DNA of 64,000 nt. Origin: Ectocarpus siliculosus (taxonomy: Eukaryota > Sar > Phaeophyceae > Ectocarpales > Ectocarpaceae). Below, one piece after another: positions 35,400 through 44,400 of this stretch (its first letter is position 1; the number at the start of each line of letters is the position of its first letter). The DNA lies in contig FN648069.1 in assembly GCA_000310025.1 (NCBI GenBank), positions 1,008,782 through 1,072,781 of the forward strand, written 5' to 3'. Under the pieces are notes generated by a model. It was not told where the DNA came from. It made no database searches and saw nothing but the letters and a program-made list of their open reading frames with translations. Made by a program: the position numbers and the translations under genes.

Positions 35400-38300
35400 A
35401 GGGCCCGGCGCTGACGATCGACAGCCAAGTTGCAGTACTCGAGTTGGTCACGGGCTAAGCTTTGATGACCACCTACCGTTGGATGATCGAAGACCGAAAG
35501 CGGAAGCCGCGGAATGCGTCCGATATGGATCTCGTTCGGCGCCAATCCAGTCGACTGGTTCACGGAATTGTTGTAGGCAAATTCAACGTGCGGGAGATGT
35601 ATGTCCCAATCGTTTTGCTGTTCGTTGACGACTACCGCAAGCATCTGAGCCATCGTGTGATTGACGCGTTCCGTGCCGCCGTTGGTTTGCGGGTGGTAGG
35701 AGCTGGTGGTGACTTTCTTGATTTTCATCATCTCGTAGATCGCCATGGAGAGCTTCGAGCAAAAATGCAGTCCGTTGTCCGACAATAACGTAGTCGGACA
35801 TCCCCACTTGGTCATGTACTGGTTGACGAAGATGTGAGCCGTCCCTTTCGCCGTAAATTCCGCCGCTGTAACCGCGAACATGTCGGCTCTCCGGCTGAAA
35901 CGGTCTGTGAACAACAGAATGTAGGAGTTGCCCTTGGCAGTCACGGGCAGGGGGCCGAAGAAGTCGACGCCGACGACCGTACCAGGCCCCTGTGGCAATG
36001 GCATAGCGATGACGGGCCACCGAGCGGTTTGACGCGAAGTCTTGCGAGCTTGACACACCAAACACGCGCGAAGCCACCAGCGTACGGATCGATCCAGACC
36101 AATCCACCAGTAGAAACGCTCAAGCAGACGTTGTGTACGATGAACACCAAGATGGAAGGACGCGGCGGTATGGCAGGCATGAAGGACCCACGGACGCATC
36201 AACATGGGCACGTAGACACGGGGCACACCAGTATCCGGTAGACGAGTGGTCCTGCCGCCAGAGCGCCCGATCGGCGATGGCGCCGGTTTATGTACGAGGA
36301 GGGTGACGTTCTCATCGGTCGTGTGCAGCCTGGTTTTCGCCGCCAACGCAAGGACATCGTTCAACCGAGGGGAGCGGAGCGGGGCACTAAGGGTGAGCAA
36401 GTCAGAAGGGGGGGGGGAGGGAGAGCCACGAGACAGAAAGCGCATAGCCACCACGCATTCGCTCTCCCGCTGTTGTTCCCTAGCCCAGTCCACAGTGCCG
36501 AAACTCTGAACGCAAGCTCGCAAATGTGAGGGGTCCAAGTCAGTCGGCTCCAACCCAGAGACAAGCGATCCCACGGAAGAGGCTGGAGAACGAGGGGCAT
36601 CAACGAGTGGTGAAGTTGCAGACCGCGGTGTCACCTCAGGAGGAGGCATTGGGCGGGGCGAAGTCCCAGGCGAAACCTGGATAGAGGGCAAAACCGAGGA
36701 TGCAGCGCGCGCCGATGCCGACGAAGGCACCTGTGGCGCAGAGGCAGTCGACGAAAACGCCGACGTTGGCGTCGCAGATGACGGCAGGGGACGCGTGCCG
36801 GTCCGGAGGGTCTTGTTTGTCGAGCGGGACCGGCTAGGACGACGGGCAGTGGACGATGCCCGAGGGACGATGGTAGCCCGCGGCTGGCGTTCGAAATAGG
36901 TGGGACCGGTGACGGTGCCTCCAGAAGCAGCGGTGGTCTTGGCCCGAGTTCGTGAAGAAATGAGCGGTCCCCGCTCCGGAAGCGAAGACAGGACGTGCAC
37001 ATATCTATTCGCCAAAGACGCGGCCGGAGACATTCCGCGGGACGTAGCCGGGGCCAAACAGGAAACAGGCACCGGAGACGCGAAAACTTGTGAGACCACG
37101 AAGACTCCCGAAGACCTCCGAGAATCTTGATAATCAATCGGTGAGTCCGATCGAACATCCAGCAGGCGCGGGTGATGACGGCGGAAATCCCCAAAATCGG
37201 ATGGCTGTAGCGCTGGGGGTGAAAAGACACCCGCCGAGCAGGGAGGGCGGAGCCCACCCAAACCGACCTCCGGCGTAGACGACGAGTGATAGTTGAGTCC
37301 ACAAGCCCGAATGAGGAAGACACCAGCGTGATCGACACCATCAATGCAATCGGGGCCGGTTGTGTCCGTGTCTTGTGCTGGTAAAGGCAGCCGCGAAAGG
37401 AAATCCGCGTTGCCGTTTGCCGAACCTTTCCGATATTTCAGGGTGTAGGTGAAGTTGGACAGGAATTCGAGCCATCGTTGTACCCTGGCGTTGTGTTCTC
37501 CAACCTTTCCAATGCTCTCTAAGGCTTTGTGATCTGAATAGATGATGAACTTGGTTGACCACAAATAGCCCCGAAGGCGCTTAATGGCCCAAACAATGCC
37601 ACCAGCTTCCAGATCCAGAACAGTCCAGTTCCGCTCCGCCGGAAGAGTAGCGCGGCTGATGTACACAATGGGTCTTACCGAGCCATCGAGTTGTTCTTGT
37701 TCCAGGGAGGCTCCAAAACCGTCAATGCACGCGTCGGAGCACAAACGGAGAGGACGGCTGTTGTCCTCGACCGCAGCCCAATCCGGGAAGACCAAAATCG
37801 GGGGACGCGCGAGTTCGCTCAACAACGTTTTGACAACCTTGACCATGCCCGGGGTGTACTTGAAGGGGACGCCTTGTTTGAGAAGAGAGTTGAGAGGCCG
37901 CACCTTGGTGGCGAGATTCTGAAGGAATTTCCGGTAGTAGCTGAGGCCACCGAGGAGGCTCCTAAGCTGCTTAACATTCGTCGGCGGCGGCATGTGCGTG
38001 AGCGCCCGAACCTTGACGCCATCAGGGCTAACCCCAGCCGGGGAGATGGTGTGACCGAGGAAATTGGCGTGGGTGGCGCCGACACGAGCCTTCCCTGGAG
38101 ACAGCTTGAGGTTGTACTGGCGCAGCCGTTTGAAAAACTCGATCATGTTGAGCACGTGTCCCAGAGGTTCCTCATCGAAACAGATAACATCATCCAGATA
38201 GGCAAGCACACGCTCCAGACCGTGCACCACTCTGTTGATGACCTTGACGAACCAAGACGGGCTGGCATTGGCTCCTTGCGGCATCCGAAGCCATTCGAAC

Positions 38301-41300
38301 AACTGCGTGGGAGTGCAAAAGGCGGTGAGCGGGACAGTGTCTTCGTCACAAACGATCTGGTGGAAGGCCGAATTGAGATCGAAGATGGAGAACACTTTCC
38401 CGGTGTAGAGAGAATCCAAGATACCGTCCACCCGAGGGAGAGGTTGTCCATCCAAGTCCACCAAGGCGTTGAGTCGTTTGTAGTTGACGGTGATGCGAAC
38501 CGATCCGTCCTTCTTGGGGATGACGACCAGGGGAGAAGCCCAGGGAGAAGTGGAATGCTGAATGAGCCCTGCCGCCAAATACTGGTCCAAGACGGCATCC
38601 ACTTTCTTCTGCATTAACGGGTTAATACGATACGGGCGTGATGCGACGGGCTTCGTCCCTGCGGGGACAGAAAGAGTGAATGGCATTACGGTGCAGGAAC
38701 CAAAATCGGTTTTCGAAGTAGAGAACACGTCGGAATACTCAACAAGGGCGTCGGCCAAACGATCAATAGCCTCCGGTGTCCATCCCGGGTTGTGTAGATC
38801 GAAAGCGATGTCGTGCATATGTGCGGGCAGCCTAGTCCACAATCGCAGAAAACTGGAGCGCTGGGCCTCGGAGAAGCGGTCAAGCAGTTCTTGTGGAGGC
38901 GGCTTCGGAGGAGGCGGGGCGGAGGCTGGGTCCGGAGAGCGGCGATTCCCGGACTTGGGGCCAACGGCGTTGACCCGATGCGGTGATGTAGAGGACGGGG
39001 GGGCGGTGGGAGTCGAAGATGGAGCCGCCTTCAGGGTTTCTACCGGTACTCGTAATAGCGGTGCAGCAGACACGCCAATAACGTCGCCCGGCTCCAATTC
39101 GGCACAACCTGCAAGGGGAATACGCTGAAGACCATTGGAAACAAATGCATCGGGGGACGAAAGTGCACCCACTTCAGGTCGGAACGATACGAGATATTCG
39201 CCGATCAGCGCAGGCATGCCCGAAGAACGGACGAGGTCCACCTCAACAAGGGCAGGCTCCGGCCCCAAGGAAATGCCCGAGCTCCCTGCATATTTGAGGT
39301 GAAACGAAGAGGCAGGAGCGTCGTCGTGTGTAGCGTAAACACAAGCGCCAGCGGTGAAACGTGGAGAGAGCGTGAGCTCGCCCATAACCCGGCCGTCCGG
39401 TCCAGGGTGGGGGAGGGTGGTGAACACTCGAGAGTTGAACCGCATCCAGCTATCGCGACCCAGAAGCACGGCGTGCCCCATAGCGGCATCTGGAACAACG
39501 CAGGCCCAGACCGCCAACGAAGCGGTAGCTCGAGCTCCATGAAGAAAATTAACGGTGAGACGAACTGACCGAGTGGTCACAAGGGCGGGTCCATCACCAA
39601 ACCCACCCCAACGACGAGAGGGCGAAACACGAACGCTGCCAGCTGTCAAGGCTCCAGCAGCTATCATGGCGGTGACCACGGAGTCGGACACAAAAGACGC
39701 AGGAGACCCAGAGTCCAGCAGTGCCACTCGCGCGAGTTGAGAAGTGGCTGTAGGTCCGCCATGCAGCAGAACCCGGGTGGTGTAAGAGTCCGAGTCCAAC
39801 AGGAGCGTGCCGCCGACCAGATCGGGCCCGTGTTCCAGAAGAGGAGGTTGGTCTGCACAAGCGGAGGTCGAGGCCACCAGATGAACACCAGGAGCATGGT
39901 CCCCCGGAGCGTCCAAACGGAGACAAGCTGGGTCTTCACCCCGGTCCTCCCGTGACGACGAACCGGCCGCGGTAGCAACCTCGTGGATGCGTCTACGGCC
40001 ATGGGGAAGAGGCTGCGAAATGGGGGGGGTGGGGGAAGTGGAGGCGGAGAGAGCTTCGCCAGACAGGGGATGATCCCGCAAAAGGCGCCGAACTTCCATC
40101 AAAGCTTTTCCCAACAAGTTTTTACCGCTAGACGCCCACTTGGATGAAATGCTAGCCTCCGGAAAGCATGCAGACATGCCGATACCCCAAACACGATCAA
40201 AGGGGCTGGCTTCCGCAAGGAGGCGGGTACCCGTCTCCAGTAAATGTTGTTTCATGTCGTGGTTCTGAGCGAATTTGGCATACGACCCCGTAAGCACTAT
40301 CTCTTCTCGACGACGCTCCCATTCGGCATAATCAAAAGGACGTACGTTACGACCCAAGGACTTGTGTGTCTTAGGATCGGTTGCAGCCATGATTTTGTCA
40401 TACGACGTCATATCCCCAAACAACTTCGCTTTTTCAGACATCATAAATTGCTCACCACATGAATAACGTACCCCCAGTACGTCAAAAGCCGAGGGAGTCC
40501 ATTGCGAGAACACAGACGGAGGTTTCCAGAAGAGGAGGACGTCATCCGAAGCGTACTCGCATTTGTCATCAAACGGCGGAGCCGGTGCAGGGCGGAGGGG
40601 CAAAGAGCGGGCACCAGGCACGGGCGGGGGTGAGCCAAGCGGACGGGTCCTCATCTCCGACGGGGAGGACCCAGAAAGCGAGGGAGGAGCGGGCGAAGTC
40701 GTTCCGGTCCATGATCCGGAGGGCGGCCTACGAGCGGCGGCTCCGGCGAGGTCAATGTTAGCAGAGGCCATTCGGCTATGAGAGACCCGTTCGTTAGGAG
40801 AAGTCTTTCCTGCGGCAGACGAATGTGCGTGAATGGACGCAGGGCGCTCTGGACTACTCCCCCGTGACAAAGGAGCCGAACCTTCCACCGAATGGTGGGC
40901 ACTACCATCCGATCCCGATGGCAGTGGTGCAGTCAGCACGTTGTGGGCAGCAGAGGAAGACGCATTCGTATCATGTGCTGTCACACGGGGGCAGCGGACG
41001 GTCGAAGACAACGAAAGCTGCGAAAGAGAAGGAGAATCGACAGGATCCCCGGCGAATGTAGAAGAAGGCTCGTGTGCTATCCGAGAAGAGGCCCGGCTGA
41101 CAACACCAGGAGAGTCTTGGCGAACAGTAGTAGACGAGGTTCTTGTTCCTTCTGTAACCCGAGACGACGAGGTGAGCAGGGGTGAACCGCTCGACGTCTT
41201 ACCTCCCTGTCGCCCACACCACAAAGGTTGTGCCGGAGTGGGTTTGTCATGTCCAATACCAGCAGACGATGAGGCGGGCGATGAGGAGGCGGGCCGAGAA

Positions 41301-41431
41301 ACTAAACGTGATTGGGGGACATCGGGAGTATCCAAAGAAGTAGGCTGTACACGAACATCTTGGGAGACTCCAAAAGGGTGCACGGTGGTTGCTGTTGACG
41401 GTAGTACCGGCTGAACTCCGCCATCGGCAAG
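35384..41431 (-). CDS. pol: Gypsy Pol: NADAR, protease, reverse transcriptase, RNase H, integrase
   Basis: The frame begins directly after the gag UGA, in the same frame and with no near ATG; a GTG at 41383 is the first start-like codon. Counting from 41383: residues 1-270 are Ser/Pro-rich. Residues 271-435 are a NADAR (YbiA/DUF1768) domain with F-S-Q-W, the G-E-Q-F-M-M-S-E-K-A-K-L-F-G-D motif, a K-S-L-G-R segment, W-G-I-G and the closing N-L-L-G-K-A-L-M. The aspartic protease has L-L-D-S-G-S near 555. Reverse transcriptase carries Y-L-D-D at 1062, RNase H C-S-D-A near 1213. The integrase zinc site H-x3-H-like...C-x2-C lies near 1735, and the DDE residues near 1807, 1868 and 1906. An unusual Ser/Pro/Arg-rich linker of about 300 residues separates RNase H from integrase. 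The frame ends early at TGA 35384 because of a one-base shift. Reading beyond gag requires UGA readthrough. Confidence 0.92.
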   Translation of the reverse strand, partial: LADGGVQPVLPSTATTVHPFGVSQDVRVQPTSLDTPDVPQSRLVSRPASSSPASSSAGIGHDKPTPAQPLWCGRQGGKTSSGSPLLTSSSRVTEGTRTSSTTVRQDSPGVVSRASSRIAHEPSSTFAGDPVDSPSLSQLSLSSTVRCPRVTAHDTNASSSAAHNVLTAPLPSGSDGSAHHSVEGSAPLSRGSSPERPASIHAHSSAAGKTSPNERVSHSRMASANIDLAGAAARRPPSGSWTGTTSPAPPSLSGSSPSEMRTRPLGSPPPVPGARSLPLRPAPAPPFDDKCEYASDDVLLFWKPPSVFSQWTPSAFDVLGVRYSCGEQFMMSEKAKLFGDMTSYDKIMAATDPKTHKSLGRNVRPFDYAEWERRREEIVLTGSYAKFAQNHDMKQHLLETGTRLLAEASPFDRVWGIGMSACFPEASISSKWASSGKNLLGKALMEVRRLLRDHPLSGEALSASTSPTPPISQPLPHGRRRIHEVATAAGSSSREDRGEDPACLRLDAPGDHAPGVHLVASTSACADQPPLLEHGPDLVGGTLLLDSDSYTTRVLLHGGPTATSQLARVALLDSGSPASFVSDSVVTAMIAAGALTAGSVRVSPSRRWGGFGDGPALVTTRSVRLTVNFLHGARATASLAVWACVVPDAAMGHAVLLGRDSWMRFNSRVFTTLPHPGPDGRVMGELTLSPRFTAGACVYATHDDAPASSFHLKYAGSSGISLGPEPALVEVDLVRSSGMPALIGEYLVSFRPEVGALSSPDAFVSNGLQRIPLAGCAELEPGDVIGVSAAPLLRVPVETLKAAPSSTPTAPPSSTSPHRVNAVGPKSGNRRSPDPASAPPPPKPPPQELLDRFSEAQRSSFLRLWTRLPAHMHDIAFDLHNPGWTPEAIDRLADALVEYSDVFSTSKTDFGSCTVMPFTLSVPAGTKPVASRPYRINPLMQKKVDAVLDQYLAAGLIQHSTSPWASPLVVIPKKDGSVRITVNYKRLNALVDLDGQPLPRVDGILDSLYTGKVFSIFDLNSAFHQIVCDEDTVPLTAFCTPTQLFEWLRMPQGANASPSWFVKVINRVVHGLERVLAYLDDVICFDEEPLGHVLNMIEFFKRLRQYNLKLSPGKARVGATHANFLGHTISPAGVSPDGVKVRALTHMPPPTNVKQLRSLLGGLSYYRKFLQNLATKVRPLNSLLKQGVPFKYTPGMVKVVKTLLSELARPPILVFPDWAAVEDNSRPLRLCSDACIDGFGASLEQEQLDGSVRPIVYISRATLPAERNWTVLDLEAGGIVWAIKRLRGYLWSTKFIIYSDHKALESIGKVGEHNARVQRWLEFLSNFTYTLKYRKGSANGNADFLSRLPLPAQDTDTTGPDCIDGVDHAGVFLIRACGLNYHSSSTPEVGLGGLRPPCSAGVFSPPALQPSDFGDFRRHHPRLLDVRSDSPIDYQDSRRSSGVFVVSQVFASPVPVSCLAPATSRGMSPAASLANRYVHVLSSLPERGPLISSRTRAKTTAASGGTVTGPTYFERQPRATIVPRASSTARRPSRSRSTNKTLRTGTRPLPSSATPTSAFSSTASAPQVPSSASARAASSVLPSIQVSPGTSPRPMPPPEVTPRSATSPLVDAPRSPASSVGSLVSGLEPTDLDPSHLRACVQSFGTVDWAREQQRESECVVAMRFLSRGSPSPPPSDLLTLSAPLRSPRLNDVLALAAKTRLHTTDENVTLLVHKPAPSPIGRSGGRTTRLPDTGVPRVYVPMLMRPWVLHACHTAASFHLGVHRTQRLLERFYWWIGLDRSVRWWLRACLVCQARKTSRQTARWPVIAMPLPQGPGTVVGVDFFGPLPVTAKGNSYILLFTDRFSRRADMFAVTAAEFTAKGTAHIFVNQYMTKWGCPTTLLSDNGLHFCSKLSMAIYEMMKIKKVTTSSYHPQTNGGTERVNHTMAQMLAVVVNEQQNDWDIHLPHVEFAYNNSVNQSTGLAPNEIHIGRIPRLPLSVFDHPTVGGHQSLARDQLEYCNLAVDRQRRALRPGP
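40075..40572 (-). other. NADAR (YbiA-like) domain inside gypsy Pol
   Basis: Domain annotation within the pol frame. The conserved NADAR pattern is intact from F-W...F-S-Q-W through E-Q-F-M-M and the W-x-x-R-R-E-E-I-V helix to N-L-L-G-K-A-L-M-E-V-R-R-L-L-R, with no stop or gap. NADAR proteins act on ADP-ribose-type conjugates: E. coli YbiA cleaves riboflavin-pathway intermediates, and some members remove ADP-ribosyl groups from guanosine. Function in this element is unknown. Confidence 0.85.
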
Positions 41432-41434
41432 TCA
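41432..41434 (-). promoter_or_regulatory. Candidate UGA readthrough site between gag and pol
   Basis: The gag frame ends AAG-AAA-TGA and the same frame continues CTT-GCC-GAT open for 2,015 codons. UGA followed by C is the leakiest stop context known from readthrough studies. Readthrough, as in gammaretroviruses, is the simplest way to make Gag-Pol here. Confidence 0.55.
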
Positions 41435-44400
41435 TTTCTTACCCTTCCAGCCCCTCTTAGCCGAAGTGGAAGTCTCCGACGAGGATTCTGTGTGTGAGGA
41501 CTGTTTCATGTCCGATGTGTCAAATGAGCGGCGGGCTCGTCCGGAGGAGTGATTACGGGGTGGGTTGCGTCCTGTAGGGCGTCTATACGAGGTCATGCGC
41601 TTTTTCCACCGACTCCAAAGTGCGGGATCTTTTTCCATGCAGAGCTTGATGTCATTGTTAAGCAGGCCTGTGGCGTTAATGAAACCACGAGTACAGGATT
41701 TGAAGGAGTGATCTTCGCCTAAGCAGTTGAGGCACTTGCCCTTGTACAGCCGAAGCGCGTTGCGGCGGTCTTCAGCTGAGACCAAGGGGGTGAACAATGG
41801 CGGATCATTCTTGGTTAGAGCCATCTCACTAGCGACATTGTACACCTCTTGAAAGTGTCCTTGCAACGGCCAGTCGCTGTAGTGCAACAGAAAAGGGTCC
41901 CGATCATCATTAGGCAGAGGGTCAACACTCATCACCGCAGCCGAAGAACCTCGGCTCCACGAAGGGGTCACCGACGAATGCAACGCCGAAGAAGCTACAG
42001 CACGCGAAACCGCAGACGAACTCCTAGCATTCGTGGAAGACACCGAAAAAAAATCGTCCCCATGTACCGCCGGCGTGTGCGCGAATGCCCGCTTGTCCAA
42101 CACATCCCACATATCGTCCAAACACGAAGCATGTCGCCCAAAAGGGGCTTCCATGGAGAGCTGCTCATCCTTGTACACCTGTCCAGACACTACGGGAAAC
42201 TGCTTCAACATGGAGTCTCGAACAGCTATCTGCACTTGTGCATCCGAAGGCTTGAACGCGTGATGAGAAACCATGACAGTCATGGCCAGAGCCTTATAGC
42301 GACGAATGTATTCTCCGTACGTCTCGCCGGTGGACACGCCAAAACTACGAAGGCGATCGATCCCCGAGCTCTTGTCTTGAGTGTCCCAGGCGGCCGCCAA
42401 TTTCTGGATAAAGAACGCGTACGTCGAGGGCCCGGCCGGTTCCTTGCGCAGATGGTTTTCTACCTGTTGGAAAGTGGCATCAAGAAATTCCAGCGTGGCA
42501 CGGTTGGTGGTTTGACCTTCAACGACAGCAGCACGAACACGTTTGCGCAACAACGGAAGCCATCCTGCGACCCAGGTGGAGGAAGCGAAAGTCTGCTTGC
42601 GTTTGACGTCGCTTTTGTTGAGGATCTCGGTGACCACGCCCTTGCAGCTAGACGCGAAACGAGCAAATTCATCAGGATCAGAACCAAGGGGCAAGCGTGT
42701 GACACTATCAAGTTGTTCCGGCTTCAGCTTGTCCATCTTGTCTTGAATGCGGATGGTGTCGGCCTCCGCTGCAGCGGCGTCCGCAGCGTCCAAAGCCTCC
42801 TGCCTCGTCCTCGCCCCCGTGGAAGACAAAGGCAAGCTAGCATCATCCTGAGGCAACGGCGATGTCGCGTTGGCCGGTGACGCCATGACGTGGCCGGTCG
42901 CCGGGCGAGGATCGATCAGGATAGACGTACGCGGGAGGGGGGGGGGCACCACCAAAGGCTGTTGTAGCAGAGCTGGGGCGGTCGACGCTGATGACACCAC
43001 CAAAGGCTGTTGCGCTGATGACACCACCAAAGGCTGTTGCGGCAGAGCTGGGGCGGCCGGCGCTGATGACGATGACACTGCCGTGGTCCTGGCAGCTGCC
43101 TCATCGTGAACCTCGTACCCTGAACGAACTCCCGAGGAACTCGAAGCGTGGTCTTGCAATGGTGCCAAATGCGCCCGTGACGAAAAGGGAGGGGCAGAAG
43201 GTGGCATGCTAGGGGCGTTCGAGGGCACAGAAGGTGGTACATTCGAGTCGGCAGCAGCATCCACAACTTGGCCAGGCGTTTGCGCGCGCAGGAGAGTGAG
43301 CACTTGTTCCAACAGCATTTCAGTACGGGAAGCCGAAGTCGAGGCGTGTGATGCAGCATTGCGTGGTGAACCAACCCGTTCGTCCAAAAGCAAGGAAGAT
43401 GTGGGCTGATCTACCACGGTGTGTGTAGGGGCATGGCTTTTAACCGCGGCGGAATGTTCACGAAGTTGCATGTTGGCAAGTTTGAACGCCAAAGTAGACA
43501 CGGGCGGTGGTCCTACATCAGCGGGGGGGGGCAAAACCGGTGGCGAAGAACAGAGTGAACCATCTTCTGAGGCAGTCTTACGTTCCCCCAACAGCCCAGA
43601 ACTACGAAAATCACACCGATCATACTGCACTTGCCTGCGACCCCGACCTGACTTCCGCCGCCCTTTGCCCCCTCGACCGCTGTCCGAGCTGGTCGCCCTG
43701 CTGTTGCCCCCGCTCCTCGTCGGGCTCCGGCTGCGGCTACGCCTACGCGAAGGCGTGTTGCTCCCGCGGCGGTCGCTGCTCCGGCTGCGACCACGCCGAG
43801 ACGAAGGTGCGTGACGTGGCTGGCGGTCGGTGCTCCGGCTCCGGCTCCGGCTCTCGCGGTGTCGACGCTTGGACGAAGATTCCGCGTACCCCCGCCCGCC
43901 ATCTTCAACACCCGGCCCTCGCGAAGTGCGCTCGGCCGTCCCGCTCTTGGCCGTGGGGGCTTGATCACCCCAACGGCTCCTCCGGCTGGCGGAGGCAGGA
44001 GCCGCCGACAGACTGTAGTCCTTGGTCCCTCCGGAACCATGCGCACGGCGTGCAGAATCCTGCTGTGGGAGCTGCAGATCATGCTGAAAATCGTCGTTGG
44101 TTGCCGTACGAGCGAGCGGCAACCGAATGCCCCCGTTGTGCACCACCACCGCGGTTCCCTGGGGACCCTCGGTGAAGGAAGCCCTACGGAGAGCAGACAC
44201 TAACAGAAACACACTCTGTCGTATGGACGGTTCTAACTGGTCGAGGAACGGACTCGATACAAGATGTGCAAAACCAAGGTCTGTATAAGAGTCAGGACAG
44301 CGGTCACGCACGATGTGTTGGAGGCCAGCCCACGCAAAAAGGGCACTAGTTCGGTCAGCATCATGGAAGGTGATCACATCTGTGGGCGTGGAAAGGGGGC

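Noticed and set aside
40833-44175. Plus-strand frames opposite gag and pol (40833-41414, 41849-42880, 43507-44175)
   Set aside because: They are antisense shadows of GC-rich retrotransposon coding sequence with no domain.
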